Below are positions 16,060-24,783 of a stretch of DNA of 46,989 nucleotides, one piece after another (positions within the stretch are counted from its first letter, which is position 1; the number at the start of each line of letters is the position of its first letter). Made by a program: the position numbers and the translations under genes. This DNA is from an uncultured Fretibacterium sp. (GTDB lineage Bacteria; Synergistota; Synergistia; Synergistales; Aminobacteriaceae): positions 1 to 46,989 of the forward strand of contig NZ_CAUUWA010000013.1 in the NCBI RefSeq assembly GCF_963548695.1. The letters are read 5' to 3'. The notes below the pieces were generated by a model. That model was not told the origin of the DNA and did not search any database. It was given only the letters and a program-made list of their open reading frames with translations.

Positions 16060-16360
16060 TGCAGGGCAACAGCGATCGGTAATAGCCTGAGCGACTCAAT
16101 GCCAAAAGCTTGCACTGGCGTTAAGTCGCTCATCTCGGCATCGCATGGATCAGCGAAACGGCGCCGTTCGGCGACGCTCAATTCCTCCTCGTTTTTTTGA
16201 ACCACTCCACTCTATATCCATTTTCAGACGCCCAATTTCCTTGTACAACGGGTCGGCGATCTTTTCCAGGCTTTACTTGCGTCGACAACGACAACACAGT
16301 AACTGTACCGCATGTCAGCTGCTTAAACGCGGCATACGAACGATTTAGGATTGGACTCAG
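16060..16360. repeat. Structured non-coding repeat between folC and polA
   Basis: This gene-free stretch holds a long inverted repeat (TGAGCGACT at 16088-16096 with AGTCGCTCA at 16124-16132, with TGCCA/TGGC inside). It also has a perfect palindrome AACGGCGCCGTT near 16160. At 16319-16355 a 37-base segment (starting CTGCTTAAACGC) matches the segment at 46865-46901 at about 33 positions. It lies directly after the folC stop codon at the end of the dcw operon. No tRNA or known RNA structure was recognised, and the rest of the 15941-16367 gap carries only the polA promoter. Confidence 0.55.
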
Positions 16361-16367
16361 TCATTCT

Positions 16368-17696
16368 TCAGGCGCCCCGACGCAGCCTGGGCCGAACCCA
16401 GCCGATCAGGTAGAGGCTGCCGCAGACGAGGACAACTTCGTTCTCCGCCGCCGCGGCCTCCACGGCGTCGAGGGGGGAATCGAAGGGACATGGGATGTTC
16501 CGCCACGCAAGGCCCTCGGCCGCCTCCAGGAGCCCGGCGGGTTCGAGGCTCCTCGAAAGCCCGGGGACGGCCGTGACATAAAGCGCCGGCGACAGGCCCT
16601 GCAGCAGGGAAAGACAGGCTCCGTACTCCTTGTCCCGCATGGCCGCGTACACAACTCCGACCCTGCGGGCCGGCCAGAGTTCCCGTACGCTCTCCACCAG
16701 CTTCCGGACCCCGTCCTCATTGTGTCCCCCATCCAGGACGACGAGGGGGGCTTTCCACACCACCTCCAGGCGGCCCGGCCAGAAGGCGGCCTCCATTCCT
16801 CTGCGAGTGCTTTCGGGGGTGAGCCGGGGAAAGCGGTCCCACGTCCGTTCCAGAACCGACAGGGCAAGCGCCGCGTTGGACACCTGATAACGCCCGACCA
16901 TGCGAATGCGAATATCCCGAAGGGACAGGCTTTTTCCGATGAAATCGAAGGAGCATCCGCAGTCCGTCACACGGACGTTTATCGCCTCGGAATCCTCGGA
17001 GACGACGTAGGGCAGGGCTCCCGCCCGGGCACAGAAGGACTCGAAGAGCGGGATCAGCCCGGCATTATCCCCCAGATAGCAGGCCGGAACGCCGGGGCGC
17101 ACCACGGCGAATTTTTCCCCCGCGATCCTCTCGAGCGTGTCCCCCAGGTATTCGGAGTGATCCTTGGAGATGGAGGTGACGACGGAACAGACGACGTCGC
17201 CCAGCAGGTTCGTCGCATCCAGCCTTCCCCCCAGGCCCGCCTCGACCACTGCGACGTCCGCCCGTTCCTCCGACGCGAGGCAAAAGGCCGCCGCCGTGAC
17301 TATCTCAAAATAAGAAGGGGGATCCGCCTCGAGCGACGAGTCTCCCCTCACGGCATCCACAGTTTTTTGAACCGCAGCCATCCATCGGTCCGCAGCGAGT
17401 GGGCGCCCCGCAATCAAAAGGCGCTCCCCGGGGCTCTCCAGGTGAGGGCTGCTGTAAAAGGCCGTCCGGTATCCCGCGGCCCGCAGGACGGACTCCAGAA
17501 AGGCGCAGGTCGAGCCCTTGCCGTTCGTCCCAACCACATGCAGGGCGGGATAGTCGTCCTGAGGGTTCCCCAAGAGCTCCAGAAGGTGCCCGACCCGCTC
17601 CAGACCGGGGCGAATCCCCGGGGAGGCCGCAAGGGCCAAAAGCGACTCGACATCGCCGAAGTCCTCCCCCCCCGGAACATGGACCTCACGAATCAT
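16368..17696 (-). CDS. folC: Folylpolyglutamate synthase (possibly also dihydrofolate synthase)
   Basis: 442 residues. The Mur-ligase-type ATP-binding loop reads VGTNGKGSTCAFLESVL (55-71). SSPHLESPGERLLIAG follows, then VVEAGLGGRLDATNLL and TSISKDHSEYLGDTLERIAGEK. The C-terminal part has VVLDGGHNEDGVRKL. It adds glutamate to folates and, in bifunctional forms, to dihydropteroate; the sequence alone does not separate these. It is the last gene of the dcw transcript, starting 36 bases after the SPOR gene. The gene order suggests passive co-expression with division genes rather than a functional link. Confidence 0.94.
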   Translation of the reverse strand: MIREVHVPGGEDFGDVESLLALAASPGIRPGLERVGHLLELLGNPQDDYPALHVVGTNGKGSTCAFLESVLRAAGYRTAFYSSPHLESPGERLLIAGRPLAADRWMAAVQKTVDAVRGDSSLEADPPSYFEIVTAAAFCLASEERADVAVVEAGLGGRLDATNLLGDVVCSVVTSISKDHSEYLGDTLERIAGEKFAVVRPGVPACYLGDNAGLIPLFESFCARAGALPYVVSEDSEAINVRVTDCGCSFDFIGKSLSLRDIRIRMVGRYQVSNAALALSVLERTWDRFPRLTPESTRRGMEAAFWPGRLEVVWKAPLVVLDGGHNEDGVRKLVESVRELWPARRVGVVYAAMRDKEYGACLSLLQGLSPALYVTAVPGLSRSLEPAGLLEAAEGLAWRNIPCPFDSPLDAVEAAAAENEVVLVCGSLYLIGWVRPRLRRGA

Positions 17697-17732
17697 GATG
17701 ATGCTCGCTCCTTTTTTTTCAGGACGCCTCCG

Positions 17733-18671
17733 CTAAGGAGAGGCCGGAGGGATGGAAAACGCATCGGGGAAACCTTCCTTATGAAGGCGCGAAGCGAGGG
17801 TCAACGCATCCTGCCGCGACGAGCCTGCCTGGACCACAACCCTGTGGAACCGGACTCCGGATGAGACGGAAACCTTATAGCCGGACTGCGACAGCTTACG
17901 GGAGACCTCGACAGCGGACTCCTTGGACGAGAATGCCCCCACCTGCACGTGCCAGGAGGAATTTCTCGGCTTGGGCACGGGGTTGGTCACGACCGGAGCT
18001 GGGGGCTTGCGCTTATCCGGCGCCGGACTCCCGGAGGGCTGGGGAACAGCCGGCTTTCGAGCGGGCGAGACGACGACCTCCACGCGCCGCACAGGCTTCT
18101 GGGTGCCCCCGGGGCCCTCCCTGGGTGCTTCCTTCTTGGATACTTCCTTCTTGTTGGAAGGCTCCTTAGCAACGTCCTTTTTGGGAGCCTCTTTTTTGGG
18201 AGCCTCTTTTTTGGGAGTCTCCTTCCCGGATACGGAGGGGCTTCCTCCCTTCTTAGAGGCATCGGGAGTTACGGTCCCGTAGGGGACGGCGAGGAGGTCG
18301 ATCGGTATCGTGGTCCTACGCAGATCCGGCAACTTTTCATCAAAGGCCCTATCGGAGGACGCCGCTGGGGGGGCAGAGGCCGACGGCACATCCGTCCCCG
18401 TCCTCTCCGGAACCGCGTCGGACGCTGGAGACTGGGTACCCTCCCGCTCGTGTGAGGGGGTCTCCGCACGAGCCGGATCCGGATCATGCACAGGAAATTC
18501 CCTGACAACCGGCGGGGAGCTTCGCTCCGGGCGAATCCCGTTCAAGAAGAACAGCTTTCCCGCCACGACCAAGAGGCCGATCGCCACAATACCCACGAAC
18601 GGCAACATGATATCTCCAAAGGAGATTGAGACCCCTCTCCGTTTATAACGCCTGCTTTCCCGTGAAGCCAA
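17733..18671 (-). CDS. SPOR-domain cell division protein
   Basis: 312 residues. A basic N-terminus precedes one transmembrane helix near residues 21-43 (IMLPFVGIVAIGLLVVAGKLF). A long disordered Pro/Lys/Ser linker follows, containing a KKEAPKKEAPKKD repeat. The C-terminal SPOR domain starts at about 238 (SWHVQVGAFSSKESAVEV). SPOR domains bind denuded septal glycan, so the protein is probably recruited to the division site in the periplasm. It lies 40 bases downstream of ftsZ, which supports a division role. The closest functional analogues are FtsN and DedD, but no orthology is claimed. Confidence 0.88.
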   Translation of the reverse strand: MASRESRRYKRRGVSISFGDIMLPFVGIVAIGLLVVAGKLFFLNGIRPERSSPPVVREFPVHDPDPARAETPSHEREGTQSPASDAVPERTGTDVPSASAPPAASSDRAFDEKLPDLRRTTIPIDLLAVPYGTVTPDASKKGGSPSVSGKETPKKEAPKKEAPKKDVAKEPSNKKEVSKKEAPREGPGGTQKPVRRVEVVVSPARKPAVPQPSGSPAPDKRKPPAPVVTNPVPKPRNSSWHVQVGAFSSKESAVEVSRKLSQSGYKVSVSSGVRFHRVVVQAGSSRQDALTLASRLHKEGFPDAFSIPPASP

Positions 18672-18711
18672 TAGTCCAATCCCTCCCTATACGTCGAGAG
18701 ACCCGAAACCC

Positions 18712-19902
18712 TTACTCCTTCTGGCGCTTCCGGTATATGGCGGGCTGGTCATAGGCCGTCTTCGGGACCCCTCGAAACAGATCCGTCTCCTCCTCCCCCG
18801 GCGCTTGCAGCCGGGTCTCCTCGAAGCCGTTCCCCTCGTTCTTCTTGGCACTGAAGAGCGAGGAAATCGTGCGCACGGACGGAGAAGGAGCCTCCTTCCT
18901 AAACCTCTCCACAACCGGGGCCGGCTTGGCCTTGCCCTCCGGGAATCCCGTCGCGATGAGGGTCAGTCGAATGGCGTCCCCAACCTCCTCGTCGATGACG
19001 TGCCCCCAGATCACCTCGGCGGTGGGATCGGCCGTGGACTTGATGACCTCGGCGGCACGGGCCATCTCGGCGAGCGTGACGTCGGACCCCGTCGTCACGT
19101 TGAAAAGGATCCCCTTGGCGCCCTGCATCGGAATGGACATGAGCGGGGATTTGATCGCCGCCTTGGCGGCCAGCTCGGCGCGGCTCTCCCCCTCCCCGAC
19201 GCCAATTCCCATGATCGCGGACCCCGCGTTGCGCATGACCGTCTTGATATCCGCAAAATCGAGGTTGATGACCCCCGGCTTCACGATCAGGTCCGTCACT
19301 CCCTGAACGGCCTGACGCAGGACCTCGTCCACCATCTGATAGGCATCCACCAGCCGCAGCTTCTCATCGGCCAACCCCAGAAGCCGGTCGTTCTCGACGA
19401 CAAGCAGCGCGTCGACGTTGTCCTTCAGGCGGGCAATGCCGTCCTGGGCCGTCAGGAAACGCTTCTGCATCTCGAAGCTGAAGGGAAGGGTCACCACGGC
19501 GACGACGAGGATGCCCATCTCACGGGCGACGTCGGCAATGACGGGAGCCGCTCCGGTCCCCGTTCCGCCACCCATGCCCGCCGTGACGAAAAGCATGTCC
19601 GCCCCCTCGATATATTCCTTGATGCGATCCATGGACTCCTTGGCGGCATCCATCCCCACCTGGGGGTTGGCCCCCGCTCCGAGGCCGCGGGTCAGCTTCT
19701 CCCCCAACACGATTTTGTTGGGGGCCTTGTTCAGGGCCAACGCCTTGGCATCCGTATTGGCCGCGACGAACTCCACGCCCTCCAAACCGGAATTGATGAT
19801 ATGGTTCAAAGCGTTGCCGCCGCCGCCGCCCACCCCGAAGACGATGATGTTCTCCCGCTGTTTTATGGAATCGGTAAGCTGAAACATTTGATTCTGCTCC
19901 AT
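18712..19902 (-). CDS. ftsZ: Cell division protein FtsZ
   Basis: 396 residues from ATG 19902 (GGGAGGA seven bases upstream); the upstream in-frame extension has no ribosome site. FtsZ is the tubulin-like GTPase that builds the Z-ring. The GTP-binding signature GMGGGTGTGAAP is at 109-120, the N-terminal nucleotide loop FGVGGGGGNALNH at about 22-34, and the T7 synergy loop NLDFADIKTVM near 210. A variable linker from about 320 ends in the conserved C-terminal peptide DQPAIYRKRQKE, which binds FtsA. It follows ftsA after a 148-base gap that contains a likely promoter. Confidence 0.98.
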   Translation of the reverse strand: MEQNQMFQLTDSIKQRENIIVFGVGGGGGNALNHIINSGLEGVEFVAANTDAKALALNKAPNKIVLGEKLTRGLGAGANPQVGMDAAKESMDRIKEYIEGADMLFVTAGMGGGTGTGAAPVIADVAREMGILVVAVVTLPFSFEMQKRFLTAQDGIARLKDNVDALLVVENDRLLGLADEKLRLVDAYQMVDEVLRQAVQGVTDLIVKPGVINLDFADIKTVMRNAGSAIMGIGVGEGESRAELAAKAAIKSPLMSIPMQGAKGILFNVTTGSDVTLAEMARAAEVIKSTADPTAEVIWGHVIDEEVGDAIRLTLIATGFPEGKAKPAPVVERFRKEAPSPSVRTISSLFSAKKNEGNGFEETRLQAPGEEETDLFRGVPKTAYDQPAIYRKRQKE

Positions 19903-20018
19903 CGATAGTCCTCCCTGCCGATCTTCAAATCCGACAACTGACCCCCGTGTCGTTCCGGCCATTGCATCCTCGTTAAAAAAATTGATAAAATATGCGTTTT
20001 TATTTTAATCGGCGTTTC

Positions 20019-20054
20019 CCTAAATTTATAGTTTAGGACCCCGTCAGCCGTTAA
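20019..20054 (-). promoter_or_regulatory. Likely ftsZ promoter overlapped by an inverted repeat
   Basis: On the minus strand TTAACG (20054-20049) and TATAAA (20030-20025) are 18 bases apart, and the -35 overlaps the ftsA stop codon region. The inverted repeat CCTAAA-N7-TTTAGG (20019-20037) covers the -10 and could be an operator. Confidence 0.45.
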
Positions 20055-21334
20055 AACAGGTCCTTAAGGTTCTCCTTCAGCTTCTCCAGCATATTTTTCA
20101 TGTTCCATTTCGGCCCCGACGACGGACTTCGATAGATCTCCGCGGGCTCCCTGACCCCAGCCCTCGGCAGCGGGAGCAGCTCCGTCTGCGGCGGTTCGAT
20201 GAAAAGATGCGGATAACGCCGGCGATACAGAAGATACCGCAGCAGCCCCGCCGCGCTGACATAGCTGGGGTCCTCACGGCCGGGGGGCATGGAGTAGAGT
20301 TCCCCTGGGTTTGCGATGCGGACCGGCATCTTCAGGATGTCGGAGAGCATCTCCCCGATCCCGGGGGTCTTGGCCACCCCTCCGGACAGGACGACCCCTC
20401 CAGGGAAGAGCTGAGGCTTGTACTCCCGAAGCGCCTCTCGCACATGATCCTCAAACAACTCCTCGACCCTGGCGCAGATCACGTCGAGGGCCAGGCCAAC
20501 GTCGATCCCCTCGCTCCGAAGCGCCTCCTCCTCCTCGGTAAAGAGACGCTTCTTGAGCTCCTCCGCTTTTTTCAGGGAGATCCGGAGTACCCCGGCCAGA
20601 TCGTTCGTGATGTGGTCCCCGCCGATGGGGAAGCTCTGGATCTTGAAAGGCCGGCCGGCCTGATAGAGGACGAGGCCCGTCGAACCGCCCCCAATGGACA
20701 GCGATATGATGCCGATACGCATCTCCTCGTTCGTCAGCGCCCCCAGGGAGGAGGCAAGGGGCTTGATGACCAGGCCCTCCACATGTATCCTCGCATCCTC
20801 GACGCAGGTGATGACGTTCTGCACGTAGGTCTTTGGGACGGAAACGGTCTGGAGCGCCATCTCGAGGCGCATCCCCGTCATATTGAGAGGCTCGTCGACC
20901 GAACGGTCGTCCAGAAAATAACGGACCGGGATCGTGTGCACGGAGAGCGTGTTCTTGGAGAGGGAAAGCCGGCTCTGAGCGGCTTCGATCACCCGTTCCA
21001 GGTCCGGGATCTCGACCCGGCTGGGCTCGCGTCCGCCCAGCGCCACCATGCCCTCCGTCATGACGCTGTTTACCTCCAGGGAGTTGAACGCAACGACGGC
21101 CGAAGACAGCTTCTGTCCCACGATGTTCTCGGCGTCCCGCACCGCATTCAGGACGGACTCCGTAGCCTCGTTCAGGTTGACGATAACGCCCTTTGAGATA
21201 CCGCGTGAAGGGGAGCATCCCACGCCGATCACCTGGACGGAATCCTGATAGCGCGGGTCCCTTCCCGCCACGATAACGGTGACCTTCGTGGTTCCTACGC
21301 TAAGTCCGACTAAGATATCCGTCTCCCTATGCAA
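20051..21334 (-). CDS. ftsA: Cell division protein FtsA
   Basis: 427 residues. It is an actin-like ATPase that tethers FtsZ to the membrane. Visible features are GLSVGTTKVTVIV (phosphate 1), the SHS2-type insert within about 85-165, ISLSIGGGSTGLVLYQ (phosphate 2) and GGVVLSGGVAKTPGIGEML (adenosine motif). The last residues (MLEKLKENLKDLF) form the amphipathic membrane-targeting helix expected of FtsA. The start is a TTG immediately after the ftsQ-like stop codon, with GGGAG upstream, so translation is probably coupled. Length and domain order are normal. Confidence 0.96.
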   Translation of the reverse strand: MHRETDILVGLSVGTTKVTVIVAGRDPRYQDSVQVIGVGCSPSRGISKGVIVNLNEATESVLNAVRDAENIVGQKLSSAVVAFNSLEVNSVMTEGMVALGGREPSRVEIPDLERVIEAAQSRLSLSKNTLSVHTIPVRYFLDDRSVDEPLNMTGMRLEMALQTVSVPKTYVQNVITCVEDARIHVEGLVIKPLASSLGALTNEEMRIGIISLSIGGGSTGLVLYQAGRPFKIQSFPIGGDHITNDLAGVLRISLKKAEELKKRLFTEEEEALRSEGIDVGLALDVICARVEELFEDHVREALREYKPQLFPGGVVLSGGVAKTPGIGEMLSDILKMPVRIANPGELYSMPPGREDPSYVSAAGLLRYLLYRRRYPHLFIEPPQTELLPLPRAGVREPAEIYRSPSSGPKWNMKNMLEKLKENLKDLF

Positions 21335-22117
21335 TTACTTCAGACTCCCTTCGTTTGGCCCGCCGGGTAGATTCCGCAACAATATCTTCCCTTCGTAGGT
21401 GGCGTCAATCCTGTGATTGCCGGGTTCCCTCGCAAGATTCTCCAGGATTTTCTCCAGCATGGCCCCCAGCTCCTGGCCGCCATATTTGCTCCGTTGTATC
21501 AAAAGCTCGAATTTCTGTTTTCCCCTCACGAGGGTCAAACGGTAGAGCTCGGCCCCGGCCCTGCGGTCCAGGACGATCTCCCTCACGGTGCCGAACCACG
21601 GATAATTCTGATATTCCTGCAGAAACGCGGCGACGGCATCTATCGATACCGGGGACGAGAAGACCCCCGAGGACATGGGACGCATGTCCTCGCTCAACGA
21701 CGCCAGGTGCCAGACCGGCCCTTTTGCCTCCAGGCCCCCGGACGATTCGCCCGAGTCCGAAGCGTCCCACATGCGGCCCTCCCGCGAGATGCACCACAGC
21801 CGGCCGCGCCACTGCACCTTCAGCCACGGTTTCAGCCATTTCATCGCGGTGACGAAACGGCCGAATCCTGCCATGCGGGTGGACACGACCACAGGCAAGG
21901 CACGCTCCAGAAACTCCCCCACCCCCTTCGCATCCCGGAGGAAGAAGAGCCAGAAACGCACGCTCCGCGCCGGGAGGACCTCCCAAAAACGCTTCTCCAG
22001 AGCCTGATTGTCGGCCTCGATACGGCAGCCCTTCAGCGACATCCACTCGTTGTACTCGTAGAGGCGCCAGACTCCGCCGAGGAGCATCACGAACAGAAGA
22101 AACTTCACCCGACGCAA
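21335..22117 (-). CDS. ftsQ: FtsQ/DivIB-like cell division protein
   Basis: 260 residues with a single N-terminal transmembrane helix at about 4-22 (VKFLLFVMLLGGVWRLYEY), so the bulk is extracytoplasmic. The sequence is very divergent. A POTRA-like start (MSLKGCRIEADNQALEKRF) and a beta-rich C-terminal half (REIVLDRRAGAELYRLTLVRGKQKFELLI) are plausible. The identification rests mainly on topology, size and position between murB and ftsA. The gene name is therefore tentative; a lineage-specific divisome protein in the ftsQ slot is the alternative. Confidence 0.72.
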   Translation of the reverse strand: MRRVKFLLFVMLLGGVWRLYEYNEWMSLKGCRIEADNQALEKRFWEVLPARSVRFWLFFLRDAKGVGEFLERALPVVVSTRMAGFGRFVTAMKWLKPWLKVQWRGRLWCISREGRMWDASDSGESSGGLEAKGPVWHLASLSEDMRPMSSGVFSSPVSIDAVAAFLQEYQNYPWFGTVREIVLDRRAGAELYRLTLVRGKQKFELLIQRSKYGGQELGAMLEKILENLAREPGNHRIDATYEGKILLRNLPGGPNEGSLK

Positions 22118-22129
22118 AACACCGCTCCC

Positions 22130-23128
22130 TCAACAAAAAGTTTCCCCGCGAGGACAAGGCCGGTGAGATTCGTTCCCCACATCCATGGCAGGCTCCTCAT
22201 CCCAAGTATGTTCCCATCCCAGAAACCGGACCTCCGGCTCGAGCAGAACCCCCGTGCGCTCGAACACTCTACGCCGGCAGGCCCGCAGCAGGGACAGAAC
22301 GTCCCCCCCCGTCGCACGGCCGCGGTTCAGGACGAAATTGGCGTGACTGTCGGACACGACGGCATCCCCCACGGCCATCCCCTTGCAGCCGCAGCGGTCC
22401 AAAAGGCGTCCTGCACTCTCGCCGTCCGGGTTCTTGAAGCTGCACCCCGCGCTCCTTCCACCATGGGGCTGCATCCTCCGGGCGGATCTAAAGCGCTCCA
22501 TGCTCTCCTCGATCTCGCCCCTGGGGGCTGGTCTGAGGATCATTTTACAGGACAGGAGCAAACGCCCCGGCTCCGATAGAGAACACCTGCGATAGGAACA
22601 GGAGAACTCCCCCTCCCTCCACCTGCGAAGGGACCCGTCCGGCTCCGCGGAGAGCACCTCCTCGAGCCCGTCGCCGACGCCCCGCCCTCCGGCCCCCGCG
22701 TTTCCGACCACGGCGCCGCCCACGGTCCCAGGGATCCCCAAGGCAAACTCCAATCCCGTCAATCCCTGCTTTGCCGCGGCACCCACCAGAGAGGCAAGGC
22801 CATGCCCCGCCTGTACGTCCGCAACGACGCGGTCCCCCCGCGACAGCCACCGGACGGCATTCCATCGACGGGTCGAGACGACGATGCCCGAAATCGGTCC
22901 GTCCGCAAAAACGACGTTGCTCCCCCCTCCGACGACATGAAAGGGCAGGCCCTCCCGATGGGAAAACCGACGCAGGACGAGGAAATCCTCGAGCTCCGTG
23001 GGCTCGGCGTAACACTGCGCCCATCCCCCCACCCCCAGGGTGGAGAGGCCCGACAGGGGCCTGTCCCGCTCCACGAGACAATGCAGCACCCCCTGCAGCG
23101 CGTCCGCGAGCCCCGCCCGGCTCATCAT
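22130..23128 (-). CDS. murB: UDP-N-acetylenolpyruvoylglucosamine reductase
   Basis: 332 residues. It reduces the enolpyruvyl group of UDP-GlcNAc-enolpyruvate to form UDP-MurNAc, using FAD and NADPH. FAD-binding features are VVGGGSNVVFADG (65-77) and GIPGTVGGAVVGNAGA (131-146). The catalytic region GCSFKNPDG (229-237) supplies the proton-donating Ser230, and the C-terminal LEPEVRFLGW carries the conserved glutamate. A promoter lies about 45 bases upstream of the start. It is followed 12 bases later by the ftsQ-like gene. Confidence 0.96.
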   Translation of the reverse strand: MMSRAGLADALQGVLHCLVERDRPLSGLSTLGVGGWAQCYAEPTELEDFLVLRRFSHREGLPFHVVGGGSNVVFADGPISGIVVSTRRWNAVRWLSRGDRVVADVQAGHGLASLVGAAAKQGLTGLEFALGIPGTVGGAVVGNAGAGGRGVGDGLEEVLSAEPDGSLRRWREGEFSCSYRRCSLSEPGRLLLSCKMILRPAPRGEIEESMERFRSARRMQPHGGRSAGCSFKNPDGESAGRLLDRCGCKGMAVGDAVVSDSHANFVLNRGRATGGDVLSLLRACRRRVFERTGVLLEPEVRFLGWEHTWDEEPAMDVGNESHRPCPRGETFC

Positions 23129-23172
23129 AAGATATGCTCCAGGCGGCTCAACCTCGTCATAATGTTCCCCCC

Positions 23173-23200
23173 ATTATAATTCAAGCCCCTCTATTGGCAA
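23173..23200 (-). promoter_or_regulatory. Internal dcw promoter before murB
   Basis: On the minus strand TTGCCA (23200-23195) and a perfect TATAAT (23178-23173) are 16 bases apart, about 45 bases before the murB start. This is one of the best consensus promoters in the window. It would express murB-ftsQ-ftsA-ftsZ-SPOR-folC independently of mraZ. Confidence 0.65.
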
Positions 23201-23222
23201 AGGCAAGACTGACAAAGGCAAG
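23198..23222 (-). repeat. 15-bp-spaced direct repeat at the murB promoter
   Basis: CAAAGGCAAG occurs at 23198-23207 and 23213-23222. The copy nearer murB overlaps the -35 box, so the duplication may supply or tune the promoter. Confidence 0.6.
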
Positions 23223-23235
23223 GCACGCTCCCACC

Positions 23236-24645
23236 TCAGCCCTCTGTCCCCTCGCCGGACAGGAAAAGTCCGCCCAGACGGGATACGCTACCGGCCCCCA
23301 GGGTCAGAAGGACATCCCCCTCCCTCAAAAGGCAACCCAATGCGGAGAGTGCGTCCTCCTCCCCCTCGCAGAGGCGGCAGGGATGCCCATCAGCCCTCAG
23401 CCTGTCCGCGATGCCACGGGACGAGACCAAGGGGACGACGGCCTCCCCCGCCCCGTAGACGGGCAGCAGCAGCACGAGATCCGCCTCCCGGAGCGCGGCG
23501 GCCAGGGGCTTCTGAAAGGCCGCGGTACGGCTGTACCGGTGCGGCTGGAAGACGACCACGAGACGGCGGCCGGCGTGAACCCTCCTCATGGCCCCGAGGG
23601 AGGCCATTATCTCGGCGGGGTGGTGCGCGTAGTCGTCGATGACCAGGACCCCGTTCCGCGACCCCAGGGTCTGGAGCCGCCGCGCGGCGCCGCGGAAGGT
23701 CCTGAGCGTATCGGCCGCTGTCCGAAAGGGAACCCCCAGAGCATCGGATGCGGCCAGGGCGGCCAGGGCGTTCAGCACGTTGTGCTCCCCGGACACGGAC
23801 ATCTCGAGGCGCCCCAGGTCCTCGCCCCGACGGCACACGGCAAAGGAGACGCCCCCTCCCGGCTTGTGCCGGAGGTCGAAGGCCCCCCAGTCCCAGGACC
23901 GTCCCCAGCCGTAACGGAGGAAGGGGCCCCGGACCTCGACCCCCGGGATTTTTTTCATCATGGCCTGGGCCCCCTCGTCCTCGGCACAGGCCACGAGCGG
24001 CGCACCGGGCTTCAGCCCCCTGACGAAACGGACGAAAGCCTCCACGACATCCTCCCGGGACTTGAAGTGATCCACATGATCCCAGTCGATGTTGGTCACG
24101 ACCGCAAGGGAGGGATGAAAGTATTCAAAGGAGCCGTCGCTTTCGTCCAGCTCGGCCACGAAGAGGGGGTTGCCTCCAAGGCGCGCGTTCGTCCCGATGT
24201 CCCGAACCTCGGCGCCGACGTAGAGCGTAGGGGACAGCCCCGCCCGCTCCAGGATCAATCCGATCATGGACGTCGTGGTCGTCTTTCCGTGCGTCCCCGC
24301 AACACCAACCCCCCGAGCCTCGTTGAAAAGCCAGCTCAGGGCCTCTCCGCGCCCGACCGTCCTGATGCCCTTGCGTCTGGCGGCGGCAAGCTCCTCACAG
24401 TCCCCATCCACGGCGCTGCTGAAGATCACCAGCTGCGGGTCGAACCTCTCGAGGTGCTCCCGGGAATGTCCGGCCACACACGGCACCCCAAGGGCCTCCA
24501 ACGCCCTTACGCAAGAGGATCCAGGCCGCAGGTCGCATCCGCTGACCACGTTCCCCATGGACGAGAGCAGCCGGGCGAGGGAACTCATTCCCGACCCGCC
24601 GATCCCCATGAGATGAATCCGTTTCGCCCCCGCGAGTTCCGACAT
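23236..24645 (-). CDS. murC: UDP-N-acetylmuramate--L-alanine ligase
   Basis: 469 residues. It adds L-alanine to UDP-MurNAc in the cytoplasm. The N-terminal UDP-binding domain begins IHLMGIGGSGMSSLARLL (10-27). The ATP loop is GVAGTHGKTTTTSMIG (113-128), followed by ELDESDGSFEYFHPSLAVVTNIDWDH in the central domain. The C-terminal domain has VIDDYAHHPAEI and VVFQPHRYSRT. These motifs distinguish MurC from the other Mur ligases of the cluster. It follows murG after 138 bases; that gap has a small hairpin (AAGCCC-GAAC-GGGCTT, 24672-24687) that may attenuate transcription. Confidence 0.97.
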   Translation of the reverse strand: MSELAGAKRIHLMGIGGSGMSSLARLLSSMGNVVSGCDLRPGSSCVRALEALGVPCVAGHSREHLERFDPQLVIFSSAVDGDCEELAAARRKGIRTVGRGEALSWLFNEARGVGVAGTHGKTTTTSMIGLILERAGLSPTLYVGAEVRDIGTNARLGGNPLFVAELDESDGSFEYFHPSLAVVTNIDWDHVDHFKSREDVVEAFVRFVRGLKPGAPLVACAEDEGAQAMMKKIPGVEVRGPFLRYGWGRSWDWGAFDLRHKPGGGVSFAVCRRGEDLGRLEMSVSGEHNVLNALAALAASDALGVPFRTAADTLRTFRGAARRLQTLGSRNGVLVIDDYAHHPAEIMASLGAMRRVHAGRRLVVVFQPHRYSRTAAFQKPLAAALREADLVLLLPVYGAGEAVVPLVSSRGIADRLRADGHPCRLCEGEEDALSALGCLLREGDVLLTLGAGSVSRLGGLFLSGEGTEG

Positions 24646-24783
24646 GATATCCCAAACGCTCCTATTTCATAAAGCCCGAACGGGCTTCTCCGCCGGGCGC
24701 AATTTTTTGCCGAAACGCCCCTTGGCGATGCCCCGGACACTAGGGGTATTTTACCAAATGGGCTCTTCGACATATTCCTAAAC

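Noticed and set aside
24672..24687. Terminator between murG and murC
   Set aside because: The stem is only 6 bp and lacks a U-run on the minus strand; kept only as a possible attenuator in the murC entry.
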